Shown: piece by piece, positions 9,352 to 17,988 of the stretch
How positions within the stretch are numbered: position 1 is the stretch's first letter
Layout: every line of letters begins with the position of its first letter
Source of the DNA: JABMMZ01 sp964438995
GTDB taxonomy: Bacteria > Bacteroidota > Bacteroidia > NS11-12g > UBA955
Length of the DNA stretch: 64,000 nt
NCBI GenBank assembly: GCA_964438995.1
Contig: CAYTMQ010000013.1
Location: forward strand, 1 to 64,000
Direction: 5' to 3'
Translations under genes and position numbers: made by a program
Notes under the pieces: model-generated
What the model was told of the DNA's origin: nothing
Seen by the model: only the letters and a program-made list of their open reading frames with translations
Database searches by the model: none

Positions 9352-10521
9352 TTATTTTACTTCAATAACCTTGGTTGAATCTGTTTTAACGGTGCTATCA
9401 GCAGCGCTTGCAACTTCTTCAAACAGGTCGCCTTGAGGGGCTTTAGCATTTGCTGGATTTGAACCTTGAAGTGAGTGAACATAACTAATAACATTTTGAA
9501 TATCCACTGGACTTAAACTTTCTTTCCATGCTTGCATACCTTTATTGGTACCATTTTTAACAGTTTTGAATACATCACCTGGTTTACCACCATATAACCA
9601 GTAATTGTCTGTTAAATTTGGACCAATAGTACCTTCTCCATTGTTACCGTGACAAGCCACACATTTTTCTTTAAATATGGTTTGGCCTTTTGCTATCTTA
9701 TCAGATTCAGTTAAGAAAACAGCATTGGTTTCATCCACATTTAATGCCATTTTATTTCTGTATTCTGCAATTTTTGCGTCAGCTTCAGCTACTTCAGAAG
9801 TATATTCTTCGCCACTAAGTTTAAACGAACCAGTGATGTGGTAACCTACTAGATAAATAACACCAGTAACAATGGTTAAATAGAATCCGTACTTCCACCA
9901 AGGTGGTAAATCATTGTCCAATTCTTTGATACCATCATAATTGTGGTCAAGCATTACATCTTTATCTGTTTCAACTGGTTTAACACCAAATATTTTTCTT
10001 GAAATAAATTTAGAGAAATTTGATGATTCGTGAGCAACATTATGAGCGGCAGCAGAAGCTGCTTCATTTTTAACAATAATTCTTAGAATCAACAAGCACA
10101 ACCAAAGGATGACAAAAAGCTCGAGTAATAAAACTACAAACAACGAGTAAAAAGCTAATGGATGCATGCCGCCAATTGGGGTATCAACATACATACTTTC
10201 TTTGGTTTCTGCCGCTTGTGCAAATGCACTTTGAGAACCAAATAATAACACAGCCAATACAATAGCTTGGACAGATTTAGCACTTAAAATTTCTCTTACT
10301 TTGGTTTTAATTGAAGTTCTAAGAACTGCAGACAGAATGATGATGACAAACAACAACACACCTGTTAAAATAGACATTGACAAAAACAATGGATTACTTG
10401 CAATGGAATTTGAAGCATTCTCTACTGCTTTTGATGCTTCTGGAGCTGCATCTTGTGCATATACGCTTAATGTTGAAAAGGCCATTAAGCTTAAACATAT
10501 TTTTTTCACTTGTTTGATCAT
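9352..10521 (-). CDS. ccoP: cbb3 oxidase subunit III (CcoP), mono-heme cytochrome c
   Basis: 389 residues from the ATG at 10521 (MIKQVKKICLSLMAF...), which gives a proper signal peptide; the longer frame upstream runs through ccoQ. Further membrane helices occur near 45-70, 110-135 and 225-245, with the CcoP_N motif PPWWKYGFYLT before the last. Only one heme c site is visible, C287-V-A-C290-H291, followed by GNNGEGTIGPNLTD. Proteobacterial CcoP usually carries two hemes, so this is the shorter electron entry found in Bacteroidota. Confidence 0.92.
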   Translation of the reverse strand: MIKQVKKICLSLMAFSTLSVYAQDAAPEASKAVENASNSIASNPLFLSMSILTGVLLFVIIILSAVLRTSIKTKVREILSAKSVQAIVLAVLLFGSQSAFAQAAETKESMYVDTPIGGMHPLAFYSLFVVLLLELFVILWLCLLILRIIVKNEAASAAAHNVAHESSNFSKFISRKIFGVKPVETDKDVMLDHNYDGIKELDNDLPPWWKYGFYLTIVTGVIYLVGYHITGSFKLSGEEYTSEVAEADAKIAEYRNKMALNVDETNAVFLTESDKIAKGQTIFKEKCVACHGNNGEGTIGPNLTDNYWLYGGKPGDVFKTVKNGTNKGMQAWKESLSPVDIQNVISYVHSLQGSNPANAKAPQGDLFEEVASAADSTVKTDSTKVIEVK

Positions 10522-10528
10522 AATTGGA

Positions 10529-10699
10529 TTATTGGTTTTGGTTATCAAAAGGTAATTGTTCAATTTCTTTGATATAAGCTTTATCGGTTTTAAGAACGAA
10601 CCAAAGTAGTGCGACAAAAAACACGAAGAATATCAATAAGGATGTCAAAGGATAAATTTCAACACCTGAGATTTTTTCTAAATAATGGATGAATTTCAT
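10529..10699 (-). CDS. ccoQ: CcoQ-like small cbb3 oxidase subunit
   Basis: A 56-residue ORF reading leftward from the ATG at 10699 to a TAA at 10529. It has a single membrane helix (PLTSLLIFFVFFVALLWFVL, residues 17-36) followed by a short charged tail (KTDKAYIKEIEQLPFD). Size, topology and position between ccoNO and ccoP identify a CcoQ/FixQ-like subunit, which stabilises the oxidase. It ends 7 bases before the ccoP start. Confidence 0.85.
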   Translation of the reverse strand: MKFIHYLEKISGVEIYPLTSLLIFFVFFVALLWFVLKTDKAYIKEIEQLPFDNQNQ

Positions 10700-10716
10700 T
10701 TGTAATTTAATTAATC

Positions 10717-10743
10717 CCTCGACAAGTGTTCGACTTGTCGAGG
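10717..10743 (-). other. Perfect intercistronic hairpin between ccoNO and ccoQ
   Basis: An 11-bp perfect inverted repeat (CCTCGACAAGT / ACTTGTCGAGG) around a 5-base loop in the 57-base gap inside the cco operon. No U-run follows in the direction of transcription, so it is not a standard terminator. It may stabilise the upstream ccoNO mRNA or mark a processing point. Confidence 0.7.
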
Positions 10744-10756
10744 AAGGTTATTGTTT

Positions 10757-12892
10757 TTATTTTTGACTAACTTGTTGTTCTGCGCTAATATCTTTACCTA
10801 ATCGTTGTAAGTAAGCAATCACAGCAATGATTTCTTTTTGAGGCATAGCATTGATTTTGTCGTTTTTCAAATCAGCAACAATTTCATTAGCTTGTTTCAT
10901 CAAATCTTCATTGGCCATTTTTTCGTAGCCTTTTTCATAAGGCACACCAAGAGTTTGCATGGCTTTAATTTTAGCTTCTGTGATATCCATATCTATATCG
11001 TTTTCGAATAACCATTGGTATCGTGGCATGATAGAGCCAGGAGAGATAGAACTTGGTTCGTACATGTGATTGAAATGCCAAGAATTACTTTTTCTCAATT
11101 TAGGAGCGCCTTCTCGGGCCAAATCCGGACCAGTACGTTTACTTCCCCATTGGAAAGGATGGTCGTACACAAACTCACCTGCTTTTGAATATTCACCATA
11201 TCTAGAAGTTTCGCTTCTAAATGGACGCACCATTTGTGAGTGACAGGTGTAACAACCCTCTCTTACATAGATATCTCTACCTTGCAGCTCTAATGGAGTA
11301 TATGGTTTAACACTAGCAATTGTAGGGACATTAGATTTAATTAAGAAAGAAGGAATAAACTCTACTGCACCACCAATTAATATCACAATTAAAGAGAATA
11401 TCAACAATTGAACTGGTTTGCGTTCAACCCAACGGTGCCAGTGTTCAGTGTGGTGAGGCACATATTCTGGAGACAATGGAGCAGCTTCAGCAGCTTCGTC
11501 GTCAACAGCAACACCAGACTTAATGGTTTTAATCAAATTGTAGACCATCAAGATTGAACCAATAAAGAACAAGGTTCCACCAATACCACGGATCAAATAG
11601 AATGGTTTTAAGTGAACAACAGTTTCTAAGAATTGGTATTTCAAAATACCGTCATCAGTAAACTCTTTCCACATCAAACTTTGTGTCCAACCAGCCCAAT
11701 ACATTGGAATAGCATAAAGCAATATACCAAGAGTACCCAACCAGAAGTGTGTATTTGCAAGCGATTTGCTATACAATTGTGTTTTAAACAATTTAGGAAT
11801 CAAATAATAAAGGATACCAAAGGTTAAGAAACCATTCCAACCTAAAGCACCAACGTGTACGTGGGCTACAATCCAATCAGTAAAGTGGGCAATAGCATTG
11901 ATGTTTTTGAACGACAACATCGGTCCTTCAAAAGTTGCCATACCATAAGCAGTAACAGCAACCACCATAAATTTCAATACCACATCTTCTCTAACTTTGT
12001 CCCAAACACCTCTTAAAGTCAATAAACCATTGATCATACCACCCCATGATGGTGCAATCAACATAACTGAGAATACAGTACCAAGAGATTGTGCCCAATC
12101 AGGCAATGCAGTGTATAACAAATGGTGAGGACCAGCCCAGATGTATAAGAAAATTAAAGCCCAGAAGTGAATAATTGACAATCTATATGAATATACTGGT
12201 CTATCTGCTGCTTTAGGTAAGAAGTAATACATCAGACCTAAATATGGAGTAGTCAAGAAAAATGCAACCGCATTGTGACCATACCACCATTGTACAAGAG
12301 CATCTTGCATACCAGCATACCAGCTATAACTTTTGATCCAGCTAAATGGCAATTCAAATGAATTTACAAGGTGTAATACAGCAACGGTAACAAATGTTGC
12401 GATGTAAAACCAAATGGCTACATACAAATGGCGTTCTCTTCTTTTGATAATGGTTCCAAACATATTCCAACCAAAAACTACCCAGATAATTGTGATAAGA
12501 ATATCTATTGGCCATTCTAATTCTGCATATTCTTTACCGGTAGTATAACCTGCCAATAAAGTAACTGCAGCAAGAACGATGATCAATTGCCATCCCCAAA
12601 AGTGTAACTTGCTAAGTGTATCACTAAACATTCTTGTTTTACACAAACGTTGCAATGAATAGTAAACACCCATAAAAATACCATTACCTACGAATGCAAA
12701 AATGATGGCATTCGTATGTACCGGACGAACACGTCCGAAGGTAGTTTGAGCAAGGTCCAGATTTAAGTCAGGGAATACTAACTGAAAGGCTGCGAGTAAT
12801 CCTACCAGCATACCTACTAAAGCCCATAACATGGTTGCATAGGCAAACCATTTTACAATCTTGTTGTCGTAATGAAAGGTTTCTTTATTCAT
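10757..12892 (-). CDS. ccoNO: Fused cbb3 oxidase subunits I and II (CcoNO)
   Basis: 711 residues. The first 480 or so are CcoN: a heme-copper oxidase catalytic subunit with about 12 membrane helices and histidines in segments such as WWYGHNAVAFFLT, AGPHHLLYTALPDW and HVHVGALGWNG. A linker with one further helix (about 500-520) leads into CcoO, a membrane-anchored cytochrome c with one heme site at Cys547/Cys550/His551 (GCYTCHSQMVRP). The N/O fusion is usual in Bacteroidota. The enzyme reduces O2 to water with high affinity and pumps protons. Confidence 0.96.
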   Translation of the reverse strand: MNKETFHYDNKIVKWFAYATMLWALVGMLVGLLAAFQLVFPDLNLDLAQTTFGRVRPVHTNAIIFAFVGNGIFMGVYYSLQRLCKTRMFSDTLSKLHFWGWQLIIVLAAVTLLAGYTTGKEYAELEWPIDILITIIWVVFGWNMFGTIIKRRERHLYVAIWFYIATFVTVAVLHLVNSFELPFSWIKSYSWYAGMQDALVQWWYGHNAVAFFLTTPYLGLMYYFLPKAADRPVYSYRLSIIHFWALIFLYIWAGPHHLLYTALPDWAQSLGTVFSVMLIAPSWGGMINGLLTLRGVWDKVREDVVLKFMVVAVTAYGMATFEGPMLSFKNINAIAHFTDWIVAHVHVGALGWNGFLTFGILYYLIPKLFKTQLYSKSLANTHFWLGTLGILLYAIPMYWAGWTQSLMWKEFTDDGILKYQFLETVVHLKPFYLIRGIGGTLFFIGSILMVYNLIKTIKSGVAVDDEAAEAAPLSPEYVPHHTEHWHRWVERKPVQLLIFSLIVILIGGAVEFIPSFLIKSNVPTIASVKPYTPLELQGRDIYVREGCYTCHSQMVRPFRSETSRYGEYSKAGEFVYDHPFQWGSKRTGPDLAREGAPKLRKSNSWHFNHMYEPSSISPGSIMPRYQWLFENDIDMDITEAKIKAMQTLGVPYEKGYEKMANEDLMKQANEIVADLKNDKINAMPQKEIIAVIAYLQRLGKDISAEQQVSQK

Positions 12893-12912
12893 ATTATTTT
12901 TGGATAATTTTT

Positions 12913-13065
12913 TTAGTGATTGTTTTCGTTGTCTTCAAAAAGAATTCTAACAGATGGTGTATATGTGTCTTTGAACTGACCTTTTCGAGAAGCTTTGATA
13001 AACATGTATAAGAAGAACAGTGCTAACAATAAACTCGCAGTAATTAAGATGATCATAATTTCCAT
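12913..13065 (-). CDS. ccoS: CcoS, cbb3 oxidase maturation protein
   Basis: A 50-residue ORF from the ATG at 13065 to a TAA at 12913. It has one N-terminal membrane helix (MEIMIILITASLLLALFFLY) then a short cytoplasmic tail (KASRKGQFKDTYTPSVRILF). This is the CcoS family, required to insert heme b and copper into CcoN. It is the promoter-proximal gene of the cco operon; the -7 element ends only 4 bases before its start codon, so the mRNA is probably leaderless. Confidence 0.88.
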   Translation of the reverse strand: MEIMIILITASLLLALFFLYMFIKASRKGQFKDTYTPSVRILFEDNENNH

Positions 13066-13069
13066 GGTT

Positions 13070-13077
13070 CAAAAGTA
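13070..13077 (-). promoter_or_regulatory. Promoter -7 element of the cco operon
   Basis: On the minus strand this reads TACTTTTG, a match to the Bacteroidota consensus TAnnTTTG. No TTG lies at the -33 position; instead an Fnr-geometry palindrome is centred 29.5 bases upstream of the first T. This is the layout of an activator-dependent (class II) promoter. Confidence 0.65.
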
Positions 13078-13099
13078 TTTTAACTGCGTTTTTTCTATT

Positions 13100-13113
13100 A
13101 TGACCATCGTCAT
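13100..13113 (-). promoter_or_regulatory. Fnr/FixK-geometry palindrome, proximal box
   Basis: ATGAC-CATC-GTCAT: a perfect 5-bp inverted repeat with a 4-base spacer, the same 14-bp layout as Fnr/FixK boxes (TTGAT-N4-ATCAA). Its centre (13106.5) would be about -41.5 if transcription starts at about 13065. Likely binding site for the REC-Crp regulator encoded at the end of the operon (inference). Confidence 0.6.
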
Positions 13114-13122
13114 TAAATAAAG

Positions 13123-13136
13123 ATGACCTATATCAT
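13123..13136 (-). promoter_or_regulatory. Fnr/FixK-geometry palindrome, distal box
   Basis: ATGAC-CTAT-ATCAT, a 5-N4-5 palindrome with one mismatch, centred 23 bp upstream of the proximal box, near -64.5. It could be a second regulator site. A further ATGAC half-site occurs on the minus strand near 13189-13193. Confidence 0.45.
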
Positions 13137-13237
13137 ATTTGCTAACATACTGAAAATGAAAAATTAAGTACTTTGAACAAGAATGGTCATCTTAGAATTA
13201 AAATCAATTAAACTTTTTAATAACACTGAATTCAAGC

Positions 13238-13271
13238 AAAAAAAAATGCCACATTGCTGGGGCACTTTTTT
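13238..13271 (-). terminator. Terminator of the stress protein/ccoI operon
   Basis: In the leftward transcript A-rich DNA and TGCC pair with GGCA and a run of T around a loop of about 10 bases, with one bulged G; a T-tract of nine follows. It lies just downstream of ccoI and separates it from the ccoS promoter region. Confidence 0.65.
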
Positions 13272-13291
13272 CTATTTTTTTTGATGATGTT

Positions 13292-15688
13292 TTATCTCAA
13301 TTCTTTTCTTGCAATAACCATTGTAATAACCCATGTCAAAATAAGCATCGTAAAAGAGCTACTAGGCATAAGTATTGCCGCAGTAAGTGGTGACAACTGT
13401 GCTGTTATTGCATAATACAATCCAATAACATTGTACACCAAAGAAAATGCAAAACTGATGATGATGACCCATTTTGAAGCTTTGATAAAATGCAACAGTT
13501 TTGGGAACTTAGAAAGTGCGGGTGCTGTCAACAACACATCACAGGCAGGGAAAAACGCATTTTCGTTATCGGCAACAGATATGGCAACATCAGCTTCTTT
13601 TAAAGCAGGCGCATCATTCAATCCATCACCTGTCATACAAACAACTTTTCCATTAGAACGCAATTCGTTAATCAATTCAACTTTGTTTTCAGGAGTCTGA
13701 TGTATCAATGTTTTAGTAAATGGTTGAACATTGATGTCTTTGTTTAACTCATTGTCTCCGCTTGACAAATACAATTCGTACCCTTGATTTTTTAAATTCA
13801 AAGTAATGTCATTGGTTTCAGGTCTAATTTTATGAATCAAGACAAAATAACCTCTGTACTCACCATTTATTTCAACATGCAATACTCCGTGCTTTACATT
13901 CATTGGCTGAGAAACATTCAAGAAGGCCGCTGAACCAACTTTAAATGTTCTCGAACCAATTTTACCTTGTAATCCTTTGCCTATCACATCGGTATATGCA
14001 GACAAATGTTTATCTGCGATCTTATAGTATTGTTTAGCTATTGCTGTGCTGTATGGATGAACAGATTGATGACACAACAAACCCAATTCAGAAAGCTCTT
14101 CTTGATTCAGATTAGACACATTGTCTATTTCAAAATTTTTATTGTCGGTTAGTGTGCCAGTTTTATCAAACACAATGGCATCCATCTTTGTCAGTGTGGT
14201 GAGGGTATTTTTATTCTTCACGAACATGCCATTGGCTTTCAGAGTTCTCAACAAATGGCCATTGGCGAAAGTAGTAGCCAACAGTAAAATACATGGACAT
14301 GCCACTATTAAAACACTGGTAAGAGCTTTAAATGCTTCTGTTATACCGTTGATATAATACTGATATGAAAATGCAAAAGCCCCAACTATCAGCAAGCCTA
14401 ATGTAAAATAGTAATTGATTTTTTCTGTTAGTGAATTGTCAATCTCTTCTTTGTCTTTTTCAACGGCCCAAAGTTTCACCAATCGACTGTTGTCAGTAGA
14501 GGCTATCAACTCTAGTCGAACTGCATTGCCATTTACTTTAGCACCTGCATAAATCTTATCGCCTTTTTTAAGCGCCACTGGTTTAGATTCTCCAGTAATA
14601 AAGCTATAGTCTATAGTAGCATATTCAGTTTGAAGAACTGCATCAGCTGGCAACAATTCACCATTTCTCAATTCTATGGTATCATGTGTTTTCAATTGAC
14701 GGATATTGACAACTTTTACAATACCATCAATGATTTTTCTTGCAGACAAAGGAAAATACGATTTATAATCTCTATCAAAAGTCAATGAATGATAGGTCAA
14801 ATCCTGAAAATACCTTCCAACTAAAAGTAGAAATACTATGCCAGTCATGCTGTCAAAATAGCCTGCTTTGTGGTTGATAAACAATTCGTATAAACTTCTA
14901 ACAAATGTTGCAACAACAGCAAGAGCTATTGGCAAATCAATGTTTAGCGTTCTTTGTCTGATGGCTTTAAAAGAGCTTTCAAAAAATTCTGTTCCACTGT
15001 AAAACAACACTGGTAATGACAGTCCGAGACATATAAAATCGAACCAGCGTTTTAACACCAAGCTACTAGCATCCAATGTCAAACCTAAGTATTCAGGAAA
15101 GCTAAGCATCATGATGTTACCGAAACAGAATCCAGCAATACCAATTTTAATAGCTCTAACGGATATTTTACTTTTCTTAACACCCGCATCATTAGACAAA
15201 GTTAAGTCTGGTTTATAACCTAAATGGTAAAGTAAGGTGACGATATCAGACAATTTAACTTTCTGCTTTTTGGTGGTTACCAGAAGTTCTTTATTAAAAA
15301 AATCGACTCTTGAAGATACAATTCCAGCATTAAATCTTTCTAATCTTTCAAGTAGAAAAATACAAGAATTGCAATGCATTCCTGGAATGATAAATTTAAA
15401 TTGAATGGTATCACCGTGAGAAAACAGGACAAATTTTTCTAGAGTTTCAGGTTCATTGATAAAATCGAACTCCCCTTTATCGGTTGCCTCAGGAGTTAAT
15501 CCTTTGCCTTCGTTGTAGTAGTCGCACAAATTATTTTCGTTCAGCAACTGATACACTGCAGCACAACCAGAACAGCAAAAGACATGATGGTTTTCAACTA
15601 TTCTATGTGAATCACATGGCAATCCGCAATGCAAACAATGGTCTACCTTTGCTTCAACATGAGACTCGTTGATCATTTCGGTATTCAT
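13292..15688 (-). CDS. ccoI: CcoI-type copper-translocating P-type ATPase
   Basis: 798 residues. An N-terminal treble-clef-like Cys cluster (HCLHCGLPCDSH, then FCCSGCAAVY) is followed by an HMA domain with Cys106/Cys109 (GMHCNSC). About eight membrane helices carry the metal-transport CPC motif at 464-466, then come phosphorylated Asp508 (DKTGTLTDN) and the hinge GDGLNDAPAL. This long form with the N-terminal Cys cluster is the FixI/CcoI type that exports copper for cbb3 oxidase. It follows a universal stress protein gene by 9 bases, in an operon whose promoter resembles that of ccoS. Confidence 0.93.
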   Translation of the reverse strand: MNTEMINESHVEAKVDHCLHCGLPCDSHRIVENHHVFCCSGCAAVYQLLNENNLCDYYNEGKGLTPEATDKGEFDFINEPETLEKFVLFSHGDTIQFKFIIPGMHCNSCIFLLERLERFNAGIVSSRVDFFNKELLVTTKKQKVKLSDIVTLLYHLGYKPDLTLSNDAGVKKSKISVRAIKIGIAGFCFGNIMMLSFPEYLGLTLDASSLVLKRWFDFICLGLSLPVLFYSGTEFFESSFKAIRQRTLNIDLPIALAVVATFVRSLYELFINHKAGYFDSMTGIVFLLLVGRYFQDLTYHSLTFDRDYKSYFPLSARKIIDGIVKVVNIRQLKTHDTIELRNGELLPADAVLQTEYATIDYSFITGESKPVALKKGDKIYAGAKVNGNAVRLELIASTDNSRLVKLWAVEKDKEEIDNSLTEKINYYFTLGLLIVGAFAFSYQYYINGITEAFKALTSVLIVACPCILLLATTFANGHLLRTLKANGMFVKNKNTLTTLTKMDAIVFDKTGTLTDNKNFEIDNVSNLNQEELSELGLLCHQSVHPYSTAIAKQYYKIADKHLSAYTDVIGKGLQGKIGSRTFKVGSAAFLNVSQPMNVKHGVLHVEINGEYRGYFVLIHKIRPETNDITLNLKNQGYELYLSSGDNELNKDINVQPFTKTLIHQTPENKVELINELRSNGKVVCMTGDGLNDAPALKEADVAISVADNENAFFPACDVLLTAPALSKFPKLLHFIKASKWVIIISFAFSLVYNVIGLYYAITAQLSPLTAAILMPSSSFTMLILTWVITMVIARKELR

Positions 15689-15697
15689 ACACGAAGA

Positions 15698-16522
15698 TTA
15701 TGAAACCACTAATACAGGAGATTGGCTAAATTTCAGAGCATATTTAGAGAAACGCTTGTGAAATATACTTTGCCACAACGAATAGTGGTGGGCATATATG
15801 ACTAACACATCTGGCTTTAAATTTTTAACTGCTTTTTCAAATTCAACTTCTTTATCTAAACCTTGTACCTGTTTTAAGTCGGTATGTTGGTTAGGCAAAA
15901 GTTTTTTGAGAGCAAATTTAAATGCAGCCGCATGCTTCTCAACTTGTTCGTCGTAGTGAGACACATTAAGAGCAATAACATTGGATTGTTCAAACCCTAG
16001 CAATTCTTTTAGCACATTCAATTGATGTACTTCGGTAGATTTGCCATCCCAACCATATACAAGAGAGTTTAATTTAAGCGATTTGTAATTAAGAGGAACA
16101 ACGAGCATTGGTGATTTTAATTTACCGATAAGAGAGGTGCAAGTATCACCGAAAATAACTTTGTCCATTCCAGTTCTTTTTTTAACCCCAAAAACAGATA
16201 ACCAAGGATTTAGTTCTTCTGCTTTAGCACTCATAGTAGGCACTAAAAACCCATAATCTACTTCAAATGCGATAGGCACCCCTGTATATTTCTTCTTTAG
16301 ATAGGTAATTCCTCTTCTCAACAAAGCCGATGCTTTTTTGATATCCAAATCGGGAGAATAGGTATAAACTGTTTCTGCATCTGCCAAGGCTGAAGCTGAA
16401 ACAACGTGGTAAATAAACAATTTTGAGCCTGTTTTTTGGGCAATTGACGCTGCTATTTCCAAAGAATTTTTAGAAGATTGGCTAAAATCGTGGGCGGCAA
16501 AAACTATCTTATTGGGTTTCAT
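15698..16522 (-). CDS. Tandem-domain universal stress protein
   Basis: 274 residues with two UspA-like halves. The first begins KIVFAAHDFSQSSKNSLEIAASIAQ; the second begins near residue 150 (LNSLVYGWDGKSTEVHQLNVL) and ends with LKFSQSPVLVVS. Such proteins often respond to oxygen limitation. It is the first gene of the operon with ccoI, and its promoter carries an Fnr-like half-site at the same distance from the -7 element as in the cco promoter. Confidence 0.88.
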   Translation of the reverse strand: MKPNKIVFAAHDFSQSSKNSLEIAASIAQKTGSKLFIYHVVSASALADAETVYTYSPDLDIKKASALLRRGITYLKKKYTGVPIAFEVDYGFLVPTMSAKAEELNPWLSVFGVKKRTGMDKVIFGDTCTSLIGKLKSPMLVVPLNYKSLKLNSLVYGWDGKSTEVHQLNVLKELLGFEQSNVIALNVSHYDEQVEKHAAAFKFALKKLLPNQHTDLKQVQGLDKEVEFEKAVKNLKPDVLVIYAHHYSLWQSIFHKRFSKYALKFSQSPVLVVS

Positions 16523-16561
16523 GCTATTTCAGGGTTTTTAATAGATTAATTATCTTAATCA

Positions 16562-16605
16562 CAAAACTATAGAGAGGAGAAAACATGGATTATGACTCAA
16601 AACAA
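16562..16605 (-). promoter_or_regulatory. Promoter and half-palindrome of the stress protein/ccoI operon
   Basis: The minus strand has TAGTTTTG at 16569-16562, a -7 match, with no -33 TTG. At 16592-16605 the plus strand reads ATGAC-TCAA-AACAA: one full half-site and a degenerate second half keeping CA. Its centre (16598.5) lies 29.5 bases from the first T of the -7 element, exactly as in the cco promoter. Confidence 0.5.
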
Positions 16606-16688
16606 TACAAAAACTGATTTGCATCATTTTTTTTGTCATCTAAAACCTCGAATGATTTAAAAATAAAAGTTCAAAAAATCAAAACTTC

Positions 16689-16719
16689 TTGTAAAATGGG
16701 TTGTTATTATGTAGATTTG
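16689..16719 (+). promoter_or_regulatory. Promoter of paaABC
   Basis: TTG at 16689-16691 and TAGATTTG at 16712-16719 with 20 bases between them, matching the Bacteroidota -33/-7 pattern. The leader to the paaA ATG would be about 25 bases. No PaaR-type palindrome was recognised. Confidence 0.6.
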
Positions 16720-16747
16720 TACGTTTAATTTCAACCCCTTCAAACCC

Positions 16748-17698
16748 ATGGAAATCAATTTAGAAGAACAATTTCAAGATAAACTTGATCAAGAGATTAA
16801 GATTGAACCAAGAGATTGGATGCCTGAGAAATACAGGAAGACTTTGCTTAGACAAATTTCGCAACATGCACACAGCGAGATAGTTGGAATGCTTCCTGAA
16901 GGTAATTGGATTACCAGAGCTCCAAACTTGAGAAGAAAAGTGGCATTGTTGGCAAAAGTACAAGATGAAGCTGGTCACGGTTTATATCTATACTCAGCAG
17001 CCGAAACTTTGGGTATGAGCAGAGATGAAATGTTAAATGAGTTGCACACGGGTAAAGCTAAATACAGCAGTATTTTTAATTATCCTACTTTAACTTGGGC
17101 AGACATGGGTGCTATAGGTTGGTTGGTAGATGGTGCAGCCATCATGAACCAAGTGCCACTGTGCAGAACCAGTTACGGTCCGTACGCCAGAGCAATGGTT
17201 AGAGTGTGCAAAGAAGAGTCATTTCACCAAAGACAAGGGTATGAAATTATGTTGACATTGTGCAATGGCACAGATGAGCAAAAAGCAATGGCTCAAGATG
17301 CATTAAACAGATGGTGGTGGCCAAGTATAATGATGTTTGGTCCAACAGACGACAATTCTCCAAACTCGGCATTGAGCATGAAATGGAAAATCAAGCGTTT
17401 CTCTAACGACGAGTTGAGACAACGTTTTATAGATATCACAGTTCCACAGGCAGAATTATTGGGTTTAACCATTCCAGATAAAGATTTAAAATGGAATGAA
17501 GGCAGAGGTCATTATGATTTCGGCACCATTAATTGGGATGAATTCAACCAAGTAGTTGCTGGCAATGGTCCATGTAACAAACAAAGACTCAAAGCAAGAG
17601 TAGATGCTTGGGAAAAAGGAGCATGGGTAAGAGAAGCGGCATTGGCTCACGCTGAAAAAAGAGCTAAGAGAGCAAAAAATAGTACAGAAGCAGCATAA
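16748..17698 (+). CDS. paaA: 1,2-phenylacetyl-CoA epoxidase catalytic subunit PaaA
   Basis: 316 residues, the usual PaaA length. Ferritin-like di-iron helices contain KVQDEAGHGLYLYSAAE and CKEESFHQRQGYE, which supply carboxylate and histidine iron ligands. PaaA with PaaC forms the oxygenase that epoxidises the ring of phenylacetyl-CoA, the first committed aerobic step of phenylacetate degradation. First gene of a tight paaABC cluster; paaB starts 2 bases after its stop. Confidence 0.95.
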   Translation: MEINLEEQFQDKLDQEIKIEPRDWMPEKYRKTLLRQISQHAHSEIVGMLPEGNWITRAPNLRRKVALLAKVQDEAGHGLYLYSAAETLGMSRDEMLNELHTGKAKYSSIFNYPTLTWADMGAIGWLVDGAAIMNQVPLCRTSYGPYARAMVRVCKEESFHQRQGYEIMLTLCNGTDEQKAMAQDALNRWWWPSIMMFGPTDDNSPNSALSMKWKIKRFSNDELRQRFIDITVPQAELLGLTIPDKDLKWNEGRGHYDFGTINWDEFNQVVAGNGPCNKQRLKARVDAWEKGAWVREAALAHAEKRAKRAKNSTEAA

Positions 17699-17700
17699 TC

Positions 17701-17988
17701 ATGAGCAATAACGAATGGCCTCTTTGGGAGGTATTTATCAGAGCAAAACAGGGTTTAAATCACAAACATGTAGGCAGTTTACATGCGGCAGATTATCAAA
17801 TGGCAATTGAAAATGCCAGAGATGTTTACACCAGAAGAATGGAGGGTGTGAGTATTTGGGTAGTTGAAAGCAAATATGTACATGCCAACGAACCTGGCGA
17901 ACAAGAAGCATTGTTCGAACCAGCGAACGATAAGATTTACAGACACCCAACTTTTTACGTATTGCCTGAAGAATTAAACCACATGTAA
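17701..17988 (+). CDS. paaB: 1,2-phenylacetyl-CoA epoxidase subunit PaaB
   Basis: 95 residues, the size expected for PaaB (WPLWEVFIRAKQGLNHKHVGSLHAADYQMAIENARDVYTRR). It is a small structural subunit that bridges PaaAC heterodimers. Its TAA overlaps the paaC ATG by one base (TAATG), supporting translational coupling. Confidence 0.95.
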   Translation: MSNNEWPLWEVFIRAKQGLNHKHVGSLHAADYQMAIENARDVYTRRMEGVSIWVVESKYVHANEPGEQEALFEPANDKIYRHPTFYVLPEELNHM

